DNA of 52,829 nt from Planctomycetes bacterium ADurb.Bin069 (GTDB lineage: Bacteria; Planctomycetota; UBA8108; UBA8890; UBA8898): contig MWEK01000031.1 of NCBI GenBank assembly GCA_002070955.1, positions 1 through 52,829 on the forward strand. The letters are read 5' to 3'. Of the stretch, positions 8,460-18,271 are shown in pieces (position 1 is the stretch's first letter; each line of letters starts with the position of its first letter). The notes under the pieces are model-generated. The model saw nothing but the letters and a program-made list of their open reading frames with translations, had not been told where the DNA came from and made no database searches. Made by a program: the position numbers and the translations under genes.

Positions 8460-9772
8460 GCGTCCGCGACCGGCGCATCGCCATCGCCGTGGCGACGATC
8501 GGCGCGCTGGCGGCGCTCATCGCCTTCCTGCAGCCCGACCGGTCGGCGGCGCGGGCGCTGCTCCTGCCCGGCGAGTTCAAGCCCGCGGGCCCCCCCGTGC
8601 GCGTGCGCCTGAAGCAGATCGCCCGGCGCGCCGCCGAGACCGGCGTCTTCCTGCAGTCCTCCTGCCCGCTCACCGTCGTCTTCTCGGAGGGACAGCTCCC
8701 GCCGCTGTCCCTCGCGCCCTGCGACGGCGTCGTGAAGTTTGAGGCGGGCGCGCTCAAGTGGCACACCGGCCAGGACGCCGCCGCGCCTTTCGTGACGCCC
8801 TTCCGCATCAGGCTCGTTCTCGCCGAGCCGACCGGCTGCTTCCGCATCGAGAAGGACGCCTACACGGGCGTCCTGGAATTCGCCCCCGACAAGGCGCTCA
8901 TCGTGAACGAGCTGGACTTCGAGTCCTACCTGCTCGGCGTCGTCGGCAGCGAGATGCCCGCGCGCTTCCAAACCGATGCCCTGCGTGCGCAGGCCATCAC
9001 GAGCCGCACCTACGCGCTCTACAATTGGCTCTTCATCGGCGCGCGCCGGGCGTGGCACCTCGACGACGACGCCTTCTCGCAAGTCTACCGGGGCCAGGCG
9101 GCGCTGAACGCCCGCGTCAAGGCCGCCGTCGCCGAGACCTGCGGCCTCGTGATGGTCTACGACGGCAAGGTCTTCCAGGCTTACTACCACTCGACCTGCG
9201 GCGGCGGCACGCGCAAGGCGTCGGCGGCGGCGGAGTTCGTCAAGGAGCCGGACATCCGCCCGCTGGCGGGCGCGGCCTGCGGGTTCTGCTCGGAGAGCCC
9301 GGCCTACGCCTGGCAGGAGGAGTATAACGAACGGCACGTGCGCAACGCCCTCGCGGCGCGCGCCGGCGCCGCGCTCGCCCTGGGGCGCATCACGGCCATC
9401 GAGCCGGTCGCGCCGCCCGAGGACGGCGGCATCTACGCTAACCGCCTGCGCATCTGGCACGCTGGGAATCCGCAGGCGCCCGTCGAAATCCTGGCGACGA
9501 TCTTCAAGTCCGCCCTCAACAGCCTGCGCGAGTCAAGCTGCAAGAGCACGGCCTTCACGACGTTCCAGGTTCACGGCGATGTTCTGCGGGTCGAGGGACG
9601 GGGCTTCGGCCACGGCGTCGGCATGTGCCAGTACGGCGCCCAGGGTCAGGCGCGGCAGGGGCGCGACTACCTACGGATCCTCCGGCACTACTATCCTGGA
9701 ATCGGTTTCATGCGCGCGTGGTCGCGGGAAGGGCCGGCCGCGCAGGGAGCGGCGGCCGCCGCCGGCTTCTGA
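8447..9772 (+). CDS. SpoIID/LytB-domain protein, membrane-anchored
   Basis: GTG at 8447, inside the end of ruvB, with GGTGGAG upstream; 441 aa. There is a single N-terminal membrane segment (IAIAVATIGALAALIAFL). The SpoIID core follows: YLLGVVGSEMPARF..DALRAQAITSRTYALY, QVYRGQA, YHSTCGGGT and the C-terminal GRGFGHGVGMCQYGAQGQA. SpoIID proteins are peptidoglycan lytic transglycosylases acting on denuded glycan strands. In non-sporulating bacteria the family has general cell-wall roles. It occupies the slot where queA is often found between ruvB and tgt. Confidence 0.9.
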
Positions 9773-9797
9773 TCCGCGGCCCTCGGCGAGGAAAGCC

Positions 9798-10925
9798 ATG
9801 GAGCTCTTCACGATCACCGCGCGCGACGGAGACGCGCGCGCCGGCAGCCTCCGCTTGACGCACGGCGATGCGGCCACGCCGGTCCTCATGCCGGTGGCCA
9901 GCCAAGCCACGGTCAAGGGCGTCCTCGCCGAGCAGCTCGCCGACCTCGGGTTCGAGCTGATTCTCGCCAACAGCTTCCACCTGCTGGTGCGCCCCGGGCT
10001 CGATGTGATCGAGCAGGCCGGCGGCCTGCACCGCTTCATGGGTTGGGACCGGCCGATCCTGACGGACAGCGGCGGCTTCCAGCTCTTCTCCCTGGCGAGT
10101 CTGTGCAAGATCGTTGAAGAGGGGGTGCATTTCCAGTCCCACGTCGACGGCGCCGTGCGCTTCCTGAGCCCGGAGGATGCCGTTCGGTGCCAGGAACGTC
10201 TGGGAAGCGACATCGCCATGGTGCTCGACGAGTTCCCGGGTTACCCGTGCGAGAAGGACGCCGCCGAGCGCGCGGCCGCGCGGACGCTCAGATGGGCCGA
10301 ACGCTGCCTCGCCGCGCGCACCCGCGGGGACCAGGCGCTTTTCGCCATCCTCCAGGGGAGCGTGTGGCCCGACCTTCGAGCCTCCTGCGCGGAGAAACTC
10401 GCGGCGATGCCCTTTCCCGGCTACGCCATCGGCGGACTGAGCGTCGGCGAGGACCGGCCGACCCGCGCGGCCGTGGTGAAGGCTTCCGCCGCCGCGCTGC
10501 CCGAGGACCGCCCGCGCTATGCCATGGGCATCGGCGAGCCCGAAGACATCCTTCCCATGGTCGCGGCGGGCGTCGATCTGTTCGACTGCGTCATTCCCAC
10601 CCGCTGCGGCCGGAACGGCCGCCTGTACACCTTCGCCGGCACGGTGAACATCCGCAACGCGCGTTTCCGGGGGCAGGCGGCGCCCTTGGAGGAAGGGTGT
10701 CCATGTCCCGGCTGCGCGCGCACGCCCGCGGCGTACCTGCACCACCTCTACAGCCGCGACGAGATGCTCGGCCCCATTCTGGGAACGCTCCACAATCTGT
10801 GTTTTTTCCAGCGCTTCTTCGCCCGCCTTCGAGCGGCGATCGCGGCGGGACGCTTCGCGGCCTACGCGGCGGAGTTCCTCGCGGGCTTCGCCCGTCCCGC
10901 CGTGGAGGACGAGACGAGCGCATGA
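9798..10925 (+). CDS. tgt: tRNA-guanine transglycosylase
   Basis: 375 aa, ATG at 9798. It exchanges G34 of GUN-anticodon tRNAs for a queuosine precursor base. It shows LTDSGGFQLFSL (general-base Asp), FDCVIPTRCGRNG (nucleophile Asp) and the zinc site CPCPGC plus a His about 26 residues later (GTLHN). The substrate-pocket segment reads MVLDEFPGYPC, whereas typical bacterial enzymes have a Cys (or Val) where this one has Phe. It is encoded just before yajC-secDF, a classic arrangement, but queA is missing from the cluster. Confidence 0.96.
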   Translation: MELFTITARDGDARAGSLRLTHGDAATPVLMPVASQATVKGVLAEQLADLGFELILANSFHLLVRPGLDVIEQAGGLHRFMGWDRPILTDSGGFQLFSLASLCKIVEEGVHFQSHVDGAVRFLSPEDAVRCQERLGSDIAMVLDEFPGYPCEKDAAERAAARTLRWAERCLAARTRGDQALFAILQGSVWPDLRASCAEKLAAMPFPGYAIGGLSVGEDRPTRAAVVKASAAALPEDRPRYAMGIGEPEDILPMVAAGVDLFDCVIPTRCGRNGRLYTFAGTVNIRNARFRGQAAPLEEGCPCPGCARTPAAYLHHLYSRDEMLGPILGTLHNLCFFQRFFARLRAAIAAGRFAAYAAEFLAGFARPAVEDETSA

Positions 10926-11056
10926 CAGGGCTTGCGTCCGCGCCCGGCGACGGCAATAATAGGCGCTTTTAACCCGGCGGGCCCGCCGTCCGGCGGGGGC
11001 ATGAGAGTATTCGCGAAAAACCTCTTCGCGCGCGCGAGGGGGCGGGAGAGCATCCT

Positions 11057-11542
11057 ATGAGCTGTATCCTCGCTCTGAGCTTGACGTTGCTGCTCGCGGC
11101 GGACGTCCCGGCGCCTCCTCCCGGCGAGGCCGTTCCCGCGGCGCCGGCGGCTCCGGCGCCGCCCGAAGGCGTTCCCGCTCCGGCCGTTCCCGACCAGGGC
11201 GCCGCGCCCCTCGCGGAGGACCTCCCCGCCGACATGCCGCCCCAGCAGGGGCCGGGCATACAGCAAATGCTTTGGCCGATCATCATAATGCTCGTCGTCA
11301 TGTGGTTCCTGGTCATGCGGCCGCAGAAAAGGTACCAGCGCGAGCGGCAGGCCATGCTCAACGCCGTCAAGAAACAAGACACAGTCGTCACGCGGGGCGG
11401 CATTATCGGCACCGTCATCGAGCTCAAGCAGGAGCGCGACGAGGTGCTCCTGGAAATCGCGAAGAACGTGAGGGTGCGCATCCGGCGGGGCGCGATCGAA
11501 GGCGTGCTGCCTCCGGCCGCGTCCGGCAACGGCAAAGAGTGA
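11057..11542 (+). CDS. yajC: Preprotein translocase accessory subunit YajC
   Basis: 161 aa. The YajC core (residues about 70-155) has one membrane helix, MLWPIIIMLVVMWFLVMRPQ, then the cytoplasmic KRYQRERQAML..VKKQDTVVTRGGIIGTV fold. Unlike the usual protein of about 100 aa, a signal-like hydrophobic start (MSCILALSLTLLLAA) and a 50-residue Pro/Ala linker precede it, suggesting two membrane passes or a cleaved leader. It is 23 bases ahead of secDF and works with SecDF at the Sec translocon. Confidence 0.95.
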   Translation: MSCILALSLTLLLAADVPAPPPGEAVPAAPAAPAPPEGVPAPAVPDQGAAPLAEDLPADMPPQQGPGIQQMLWPIIIMLVVMWFLVMRPQKRYQRERQAMLNAVKKQDTVVTRGGIIGTVIELKQERDEVLLEIAKNVRVRIRRGAIEGVLPPAASGNGKE

Positions 11543-11565
11543 GCGCGCGAAGCGCGAGGTGATCG

Positions 11566-14500
11566 ATGTACCGTCGTACCTTTTCGGGCTTGGTCCTGTT
11601 CTTCCTCGTCTCCGGACTGTGCATCTGGTCGATCTGGCCGCCCGCCGCCAAGATCAAGCTCGGGCTCGACTTGAAGGGCGGCACGCTGCTCGTCTATCGC
11701 CTCGACATGAGCAGCGTCCCGGCGGGCGAGCAGTCCTCCGTGGCGGACGAAGTCAAAAAGGTGGTGTACCAGCGCCTCGACCGGTACGGCCTGAAGGAGA
11801 TCGAGGTGCGCCGCGTCGGGAACGACCGCCTTCAGGTGGCGGTCCCGTCGGTCTCGCCTGACGAGATCAACACCCTTAAGGACCAGGTCAGCAAGGCCGG
11901 CAACCTGACCCTTTACTTGGCGGACGACGAATTCGTCGCCAAGCCCCCCACCCAGGAGAAAATCGAGGAAATCCAGGCCCAGTGGGAAACGTACCGGCGC
12001 GCGATGGAGGCCTGGAATCAACGCGTCGCCCAGCTCGGACCCCAGGCCGCGGGCGAACGGCCCGCCGAGCCTGCGCGCGTGGCCTGCGTGGAGTACGAGG
12101 AGGACAAGAAGACTAGCGAACGCGTCGTCGATCCCACCACGGGCGCCTTCGTGGTGCAGCGCTGGTGGATCCTGCACAACGAACCCGACCTCAGGATCCC
12201 GGGCAATTTGATCAGGTCCGCCAAGCGCTCCGTCAACCACGAGGACCACTCGCCCGCCGTGTCTTTCGAGTTCCAGGCGTCGGGCGCCCAGAAGCTCTCG
12301 GCCGTCACCAAGGACAATATCGGCAAGCACCTTGCCATCGTGCTGGATGAGGTCGTCCTGAGCGCGCCGACCATTCGCGCTCACCTTTCCGAGGGCGGCG
12401 GCATCATCACGGGCAGTTTCACCCAATCCCAAGCAACCGGCTTGGCCAATATCCTCTCGGTGGGCAGCATGCCCACGAGCCCCACTCTCGTCCAGGAGCA
12501 GACCATCGGCGCGCGCCTCGGCAAGGACCAGATCGCGCACGGCCAGTACGCCGTCGTCATGGGCTTTATCCTGGTGGTCGCCTTCATGGCCTTCTACTAC
12601 AAGGGTCTGGGCGTCGTGGCCAATATCGCCCTCCTGACCAACCTCATCGTCGTGCTGGCGTACGTGGCAATGTTCAGGCAGTCGCTGAGCTTTCCCGGCA
12701 TCGCCGGCTTGCTGCTGTCGGTCGGCATGGCGGTGGACGCGAACATTCTCATTTTCGAGCGCATACGCGAGGAGTTCCGCAAGGAAAAAGGGCTCGACCA
12801 GACCATCGCCGCGGGGTTCAACCGCGCCTTCTGGACGATCTTCGACTCCAACGTCACCACGATCATCACCGGCGTCGTGCTCTTCCACGTGGGCACGGGG
12901 CCGATTCAAGGCTTCGCGATCACGCTCATCGCGGGGTTGCTGGCGAACTTCGTCACCGCGATCTACCTGAGCCGCCTGCTGATCAGCGTGTTCCACAAGC
13001 TCGGGCTTCTCAGGAAGTTCTCGATGCGCGAGATCAAGGCCTTGAGAGATCCCAAGGTGCCCTTCGTCAACTTGCAGCGCTTCTTCGTGCCCACCTCGAT
13101 GATCATCCTCGTCCTCGGCGCGGCATTCGTTGCCTGGCGCGGCAAGGAATCCGTCGGCATCGACTTCCGCGGCGGCACGGAGATCAACATTACGCTCAGC
13201 GAGGCGGAGGACATCACCGACTTCAGGAAAACCCTGGACGGGATCACCGACGGCGGCGAGAAACTCTTCGTCGAGACGCAGGTCCAGGCCAGCCTCGGCA
13301 CGCCTGACGGCAAATACCGCGGCTTTCTCGTGCGCGTGCCCTACAAGGAAGCCGTGAAGCCCGTTCCGGCCGAGCCCGTTCCGGCCGAGCCCGCGCCGGT
13401 CGCACCCGCGCCGGTCGCACCCGAGGCGGTCGCACCCGAGGCGGTCGCACCCGAGGCGGTCGCACCCGAGGCGCCTCCCGCGGCGCCGGCCTTGAACGCA
13501 CCGGCCGCGCCGGCCGTCCCACCCGTGCCGACCGCGCCGGAGGCGCCCGACGCGCCGGCCACGCCGACTCCCGGCGCGCCGCCTGAGGACGCCCCGGCGA
13601 CCACCACCTCAGGCACCTCGGCGGCGCCGGGCGAGGAGCACGTGTCGGCGCCGTCCGTCGCGACGCCGCAAAAGCCCGAGGAGCGTTACCGCCGCGCCCT
13701 CGAGCGGGTGTTTGCGGGCAAGTTGGCGCCGCCTTCCTTCCCCCTCGCTGAGGAGAGGGCGCACCCGTTGAACCCGGATCTGAAGGTGCTCGTCCTGCGG
13801 GTCAACATGTACACGGGCGACCCCGAGGTCCGCGAGGGCGGACAGGCGGAAGGGGCGAAGATGCCCTCTCCGGCCACCCCGCTCCAGCTCGGCTTCGCCC
13901 AGGAGCTCAAGGGCCTCCTCGACCAGTACCTGGCCGCCGAGCGCCAGGCCGCGGGCACCCGGCCCGGCCGGACATCGATAGGCAAGTTCGAAATCGCCGA
14001 TGTCACCCTTCTGGAAGACACGGTCACCCCCGCCTTCGGGACTTACGAGATCATGACCGCGCCGATCAAGTACGGCGAATCCGGCGCGCCCACCGGCGGC
14101 GAGCAAGTGCTGACGGTCCTCCGCGCCTTCTTCAGCAGCGATTTCTACCGGCTCCAGATGATGCTTCCCGCCCACGAGGCCTACCACCAGTTCTTCGTGT
14201 CGGAGCCCATCCCGAGCGTGAGTTTCGTCGACAGCGCGGTGGCCTCCGATTTCCAGGGCTCCGCCATGTTGGCGGTCCTCATGAGCTTCCTGGCGATGCT
14301 CTTCTACCTGGGCATCCGCTTCGAGTTCGCCTACGGCGTCGGAGCCTTGGTGGCCATCGTGCACGACGTCATCATGGGCGTCGTGGTGCTGGTCTTGGTG
14401 GATTTCCTGTTCGGTTCGTTTTTCTCCGTGAAGATCGACCTGCAGGTGATCGCCGGCTTGCTCACCCTCATCGGCTTCTCGATCAACGACACCATCGTCA

Positions 14501-14817
14501 TCTTCGACCGCGTCCGCGAGAACCTCAGCCGCGACCGCAAGGCCGCCTTCGAGGATGTGGTGAACGCGAGCATCAACCAGACCTTGGCCCGCACGGTGCT
14601 GACCACGCTCACGGTGTTCCTCACCGTGGTCGTGCTCCTGATCTGGGGCGGCGAAAGCGTGCGCAGCTTCACGACCTGCATGTTGGCGGGCCTCATCTTC
14701 GGCACCTACTCGTCCATCTTCATCGCCGGTCCCGTCACGATCTACATGCGCCGCCGCAAGGAGCGCCGCCGCGAGGAGCGCGTGCAGGAAGCCATGGGGG
14801 CGCGCCGCCCGGCGTAA
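11566..14817 (+). CDS. secDF: SecD-SecF fusion protein-export subunit
   Basis: 1083 aa, larger than usual fusions of about 750-850. The SecD half (1 to about 500) has a first helix, GLDLKGGTLLVYRLD, a periplasmic P1 region with an extra charged stretch at about 125-190, and five further helices with GMAVDANILIFERIREE. The SecF half starts near residue 505 (first helix, then GIDFRGGTEI) and ends with five helices including GFSINDTIVIFDRVREN. Between them, residues about 595-710 are a Pro/Ala/Val-rich linker with pentapeptide repeats, followed by an enlarged periplasmic domain to about 890. SecDF uses the proton gradient to pull exported proteins across the membrane. Confidence 0.95.
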   Translation: MYRRTFSGLVLFFLVSGLCIWSIWPPAAKIKLGLDLKGGTLLVYRLDMSSVPAGEQSSVADEVKKVVYQRLDRYGLKEIEVRRVGNDRLQVAVPSVSPDEINTLKDQVSKAGNLTLYLADDEFVAKPPTQEKIEEIQAQWETYRRAMEAWNQRVAQLGPQAAGERPAEPARVACVEYEEDKKTSERVVDPTTGAFVVQRWWILHNEPDLRIPGNLIRSAKRSVNHEDHSPAVSFEFQASGAQKLSAVTKDNIGKHLAIVLDEVVLSAPTIRAHLSEGGGIITGSFTQSQATGLANILSVGSMPTSPTLVQEQTIGARLGKDQIAHGQYAVVMGFILVVAFMAFYYKGLGVVANIALLTNLIVVLAYVAMFRQSLSFPGIAGLLLSVGMAVDANILIFERIREEFRKEKGLDQTIAAGFNRAFWTIFDSNVTTIITGVVLFHVGTGPIQGFAITLIAGLLANFVTAIYLSRLLISVFHKLGLLRKFSMREIKALRDPKVPFVNLQRFFVPTSMIILVLGAAFVAWRGKESVGIDFRGGTEINITLSEAEDITDFRKTLDGITDGGEKLFVETQVQASLGTPDGKYRGFLVRVPYKEAVKPVPAEPVPAEPAPVAPAPVAPEAVAPEAVAPEAVAPEAPPAAPALNAPAAPAVPPVPTAPEAPDAPATPTPGAPPEDAPATTTSGTSAAPGEEHVSAPSVATPQKPEERYRRALERVFAGKLAPPSFPLAEERAHPLNPDLKVLVLRVNMYTGDPEVREGGQAEGAKMPSPATPLQLGFAQELKGLLDQYLAAERQAAGTRPGRTSIGKFEIADVTLLEDTVTPAFGTYEIMTAPIKYGESGAPTGGEQVLTVLRAFFSSDFYRLQMMLPAHEAYHQFFVSEPIPSVSFVDSAVASDFQGSAMLAVLMSFLAMLFYLGIRFEFAYGVGALVAIVHDVIMGVVVLVLVDFLFGSFFSVKIDLQVIAGLLTLIGFSINDTIVIFDRVRENLSRDRKAAFEDVVNASINQTLARTVLTTLTVFLTVVVLLIWGGESVRSFTTCMLAGLIFGTYSSIFIAGPVTIYMRRRKERRREERVQEAMGARRPA
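13393..13467 (+). repeat. 15-bp tandem repeat inside secDF
   Basis: Five in-frame 15-bp units: two encode APVAP and three encode EAVAP. They are preceded by two less regular VPAEP units. The length keeps frame, so copy-number change would only shorten or lengthen the linker. Confidence 0.85.
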
Positions 14818-14997
14818 GGGGGCGGAACCGGGAGTCGCGGCGGTTCGGCCGATTCCTCCAAAAAACTCTCGCGCGCCGGGGCGCGCCGGTATATCATGGT
14901 CGCCGTCCGGGTTCCGAGGCGGCGCGCGCCCCCGCGGCGAGATTCTCGGCGATCCGGTTCGTCGGGATCGTGAGTTCAGAAGTGAGGAGGAGCGCAC

Positions 14998-16086
14998 ATG
15001 GGCAGGACCGCCACAACCTTCGGCATAGTGCTGGTGCTCGTATTGCTGGCCACCGTCGTGCTGATCGTGTTCACCGGAGGCGATCGATCGCCCCAGGCGG
15101 ATGCCAAGCCGACCCAAACGGCGGCCGTCGCGGCCGGCGGCAAGACCGCCCTGACGCCGGCCAACGGCGGCAGCCGCGTGGTGAGCAGCCGCAAGGCTCC
15201 CCCGGCGTCGGAGGTGCTCCGGCAAGGCGCGAGGAAGACGCCGCCCCTCGAGATCGGGACAAGAGCAGCGGGCGTACCGGCGGCGCTGGGCGTATCGGCG
15301 CCGGCGAGCGCACCGGCGGTGACGAGCGGGACGACCCCGTCGAGCGCGGCGGCGGCGCCCCCGCCGGCTCCGCGCATCGAGCCGGCGAAAACCGAGCCTG
15401 CGCCTTCGGCTTCCTCGGGCGCGCCGGATGCCGTCGTCGCGCCCGCCGATCCGAGCCCGACGGCGCCGCTCCTGGACCACGCCGCGTTTCTGCAGGAGAT
15501 CGAGAAGCCGAAACCGCCCCCGGCGACGCCGAACCCGCCCGCACCCGCGCCTGTCGCGGGCGGCGGCGTCCCGGGCGTCACGGGCGCTTCACGGACCGGC
15601 GGATCGGATTTCGGCGCGGCCGGCGCGGCGCCGGCCGCCGGCACGGCCGTCGTGGATCTCGCGAAGCCCGACTACACGATCTACGTGACGCGGAAAGATG
15701 ACACGCTCTGGGAGCTTGCCGTCCAGTTCCTCCAGGACGGCGCCAAGTGGCCGGAGATCGTCAAGGCGAATCCAGGCCTGGCGCCCGACGGCCGCATGCT
15801 TCCGGAAGGCTACCGCCTGCGGATTCCGCCGCCGGCGGCGACCCGGGCGGCCGCCTCCCCGCCGCCGCCCGCCAACACCGTGCCGTATACGATCAAGGCG
15901 GGCGACAAGCTCTGGAATCTCGCCCTAACGCTCTACGGCGAAGGGAAGCTCTACATGGAGATCCTCGCGGCCAATCCAGGCCTCGACGGCGCCAAGCTCT
16001 CCGTCGGCAAGGTGATTTATCTGCCGATCATTCCGGGCAAAGGCCCGAAGGGATCGGGCCCGGAGACGCCTCCCGCGAAGAACTGA
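14998..16086 (+). CDS. Membrane-anchored protein with two LysM domains
   Basis: 362 aa with AGTGAGGAGGAGC before the ATG. N-terminal membrane helix (FGIVLVLVLLATVVLIVF), a long Ala/Pro-rich spacer (about 25-220), then LysM 1 (IYVTRKDDTLWELAVQFL..PEIVKANPGL) and LysM 2 (YTIKAGDKLWNLALTLYG..LYMEILAANPGL). LysM modules bind peptidoglycan, so the protein probably tethers the inner membrane to the wall. Its last 59 bases overlap the convergent gene at 16028. Confidence 0.9.
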   Translation: MGRTATTFGIVLVLVLLATVVLIVFTGGDRSPQADAKPTQTAAVAAGGKTALTPANGGSRVVSSRKAPPASEVLRQGARKTPPLEIGTRAAGVPAALGVSAPASAPAVTSGTTPSSAAAAPPPAPRIEPAKTEPAPSASSGAPDAVVAPADPSPTAPLLDHAAFLQEIEKPKPPPATPNPPAPAPVAGGGVPGVTGASRTGGSDFGAAGAAPAAGTAVVDLAKPDYTIYVTRKDDTLWELAVQFLQDGAKWPEIVKANPGLAPDGRMLPEGYRLRIPPPAATRAAASPPPPANTVPYTIKAGDKLWNLALTLYGEGKLYMEILAANPGLDGAKLSVGKVIYLPIIPGKGPKGSGPETPPAKN

Positions 16087-16384
16087 ACGCCGCGTCGTGC
16101 GCCGCCGCGTCGTCGTGCAGCCAAGGGAGCTCCTGCTCCTCGAGGTACGCGCGGTGCATGTGCTTCGTGATGAAGGGATCGCCCTCGGCCAGCGCCGCGG
16201 TCAAGCGTTCGATGCGCCACGTGCTCCCCACGAGCTCCCTGGTCTCGGCGACGACCCGGTGCAGGCGCGCGCGCGCCGCCCGGTTCGCCTGCACCTTGGG
16301 CATGGCCAGCCAGAAAAAAAGCGCCGCGCACAAGCAGAAGCTACCGGCGACGAAGTACAAATCCGCGCTCTTCAAGGCCCGCAC
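16028..16384 (-). CDS. FtsB/DivIC-like small membrane protein
   Basis: 118 aa from a GTG at 16384 with AAGGAG upstream. There is one N-terminal membrane helix (DLYFVAGSFCLCAALFFWLAM), a short coiled-coil-like stretch (RAARARLHRVVAETRELVGSTWRIERLTAAL) and GDPFITKHMHRAYLEEQE. The last resembles the end of septum-formation initiator proteins, where a short coiled coil precedes a '.DP..IE..AR..L' motif. Such proteins bridge FtsL and FtsQ at the divisome. The tail overlaps the LysM gene antisense. Similarity is weak, so this is a fold-level guess. Confidence 0.55.
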   Translation of the reverse strand: MRALKSADLYFVAGSFCLCAALFFWLAMPKVQANRAARARLHRVVAETRELVGSTWRIERLTAALAEGDPFITKHMHRAYLEEQELPWLHDDAAAHDAAFSSSREASPGPIPSGLCPE

Positions 16385-16528
16385 GCCGCATCGCTCCTTT
16401 CGGGACGCATAGGATCAGCGCTTGACCAGCAGATCTTGAGACCGCGGAGCCCGGAAGTCAAGAGGAATCCGGTGCGCCTCAGTCGTCCTGCCTGCAACGC
16501 CACAGCGCAGCCGCCTGGGGCGACCCCC

Positions 16529-18271
16529 TCACGGGAGTGCGATCCAAAGGGTCTGAAAGGGCTCCAGAACCAGCGTGTCGCCGCGCCACTGAAGCGGCAG
16601 GTCCGTAAGGCAGTCGGCGCCGCTTCCGGGGCCGAGGTCGCAGCCGTCGAGCATCTCCGCCCCGAGGCCCCGTTCGACGGCCCCGACGTTCGTCACACAC
16701 AACATCCGCTCTCCGCCGGCGGGCGCCTCCCGCGTGAAGGCGAACACGCCGTCCCCCGCGTCCAAGACAGTCTGGCGGCCGTCGGGATGAAAGGCCGGAT
16801 GCGCGGCGCGGGCCCTGAGCAACCCGCGGTAGCCTTCCCAGATGAGGCGCTCGCACGCCGGCGGATGGTTGATCAGACGCTCGAGGTCCGCCGCCTCCCA
16901 CTTGGTGCGGTTGAGCGAGCGCGCCAACCCGGTCTTCTCGGCCAACACATGGTCGTTGCGGGCGCCGAAAAGACTGTTGAAGTAGATCGCCGGCACGCCT
17001 CGCAGACCCAGCATCACCGCCTGCGAGCTCAGGAACCGCCGGCACTGAAGGTCAGCGGAGCGACCGCGGACGCCGTTCAGGGCGTCGAACCAGGTGGTGT
17101 TGAGTTCGTAGGGCCGCAGCGCCCCGCCCGGCCCCTTGCCCATGGACACCCGGCCGCCGGAGTCCTGGATCCGGGCGATGAGCCACGCCAAGGCCTCCTC
17201 TTCCATGAGCCCCTCGATGGGCCGCAGCCCGATGCCGTCGTGCGACGCGGTGAAGTTGAGAAAAGTGCCGCCGGCCGGGGGATCGGCGAGCCCCGCCGCC
17301 CAGGCCTGGAGCGCCTGCGAGGATCCGGATAGAAACGCGTGCAGGATGAGCGGCGGAAGGGCGAACTGATACACCATGTGCGCCTCGTCGCCCTCGCCGA
17401 AGTAGCTGACGTTCTCCTCGTGCGGGACGTTGGTCTCCGTCAGGAGGAGCACGTCGGGCGCCACCAGCGCCAGGACGTCGCGCAGCACTTTCACGATCTC
17501 GTGAGTTTCGGGCAAATGCAGGCAGCGGGTGCCGGGCGTCTTCCAGAGGTAGGCGACCGCGTCCAGGCGGATGATGCGGGCGCCCTTCGAGATGTACAGA
17601 AGCAGGATATCGAGGATTTCGAAGAGGACGTCGGGATTGGCGTAGTTGAGGTCGACCTGGTCGGCGCTGAACGTCGTCCACACGTGGCGCGGCCCGTCCC
17701 GCGTCGCCACCGGGGTCAGGAGCGGGCTGCTCCGCGGCCGCGAGACCGCGCTGAGATCCGCCTCGGGATCAGCCTCGATGAAGTAGTGCCGCGCCGGGGC
17801 GATGCCCTGGGTATATTCGTGAAACCACTTACTCTGCCGCGACACGTGGTTAAGCACCAGATCCACCGCGAGCCCGAAGCGCTCGCCGATGGCCTCGACC
17901 TCCTCCCACGAGCCTAAATCCGGATGCACTTGGCGGTAGTGAACCACCGCGAAGCCGTCATCGGAGGAGTACGGGAAGAACGGCAGGAGGTGGACATGAC
18001 TGCACAGGCCCGCCAGGTGCGCGTCGAGAAACCGCTTGAGCGTCGCCAGCGGACTTTCCGCCGGACCGCGCAGCATGTCGCCGTACGTGATGAGGAGCGC
18101 CGTCTTGTGATCCCACGGCGGCGGCGGCTGGGCGGCGAGGTCCGCCTCGATGCCGTAGCGGCCGACGAGCATGGCCAGCCGCGCCAGGCAGCGCTCGGCC
18201 GCGTCGCCGTAGAGGCGCCGGAACCTCTCGGCGAGGCGGCGCACGACCTGGCTCGACAAGTAAGGGTTCAT
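16529..18271 (-). CDS. GH13_18 sugar phosphorylase (sucrose/glucosylglycerate phosphorylase-like)
   Basis: 580 aa alpha-amylase-fold enzyme. The N-terminal HKTALLITYGDMLRG, HLLPFFPYSSDDGFAV, VDLVLNHVSRQSKWF, RIIRLDAVAYLWK (nucleophile Asp), LLLTETNVPHEEN (acid/base Glu) and NFTASHDGIGLRP (HD pair) follow the sucrose-phosphorylase subfamily. That subfamily also contains glucosylglycerate, glucosylglycerol and sucrose-6-phosphate phosphorylases. These enzymes split the glucoside with phosphate to give glucose-1-phosphate. Its start overlaps the stop of the upstream GT4 (TGATG), and GpgS is encoded nearby, so glucosylglycerate is the most likely substrate, by inference from context. Confidence 0.85.
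   Translation of the reverse strand: MNPYLSSQVVRRLAERFRRLYGDAAERCLARLAMLVGRYGIEADLAAQPPPPWDHKTALLITYGDMLRGPAESPLATLKRFLDAHLAGLCSHVHLLPFFPYSSDDGFAVVHYRQVHPDLGSWEEVEAIGERFGLAVDLVLNHVSRQSKWFHEYTQGIAPARHYFIEADPEADLSAVSRPRSSPLLTPVATRDGPRHVWTTFSADQVDLNYANPDVLFEILDILLLYISKGARIIRLDAVAYLWKTPGTRCLHLPETHEIVKVLRDVLALVAPDVLLLTETNVPHEENVSYFGEGDEAHMVYQFALPPLILHAFLSGSSQALQAWAAGLADPPAGGTFLNFTASHDGIGLRPIEGLMEEEALAWLIARIQDSGGRVSMGKGPGGALRPYELNTTWFDALNGVRGRSADLQCRRFLSSQAVMLGLRGVPAIYFNSLFGARNDHVLAEKTGLARSLNRTKWEAADLERLINHPPACERLIWEGYRGLLRARAAHPAFHPDGRQTVLDAGDGVFAFTREAPAGGERMLCVTNVGAVERGLGAEMLDGCDLGPGSGADCLTDLPLQWRGDTLVLEPFQTLWIALP

Noticed and set aside
10969..12996. 675-codon minus-strand frame over yajC-secDF
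   Set aside because: His/Asp/Arg-rich antisense translation of a clear SecDF gene, with no ribosome site or family.
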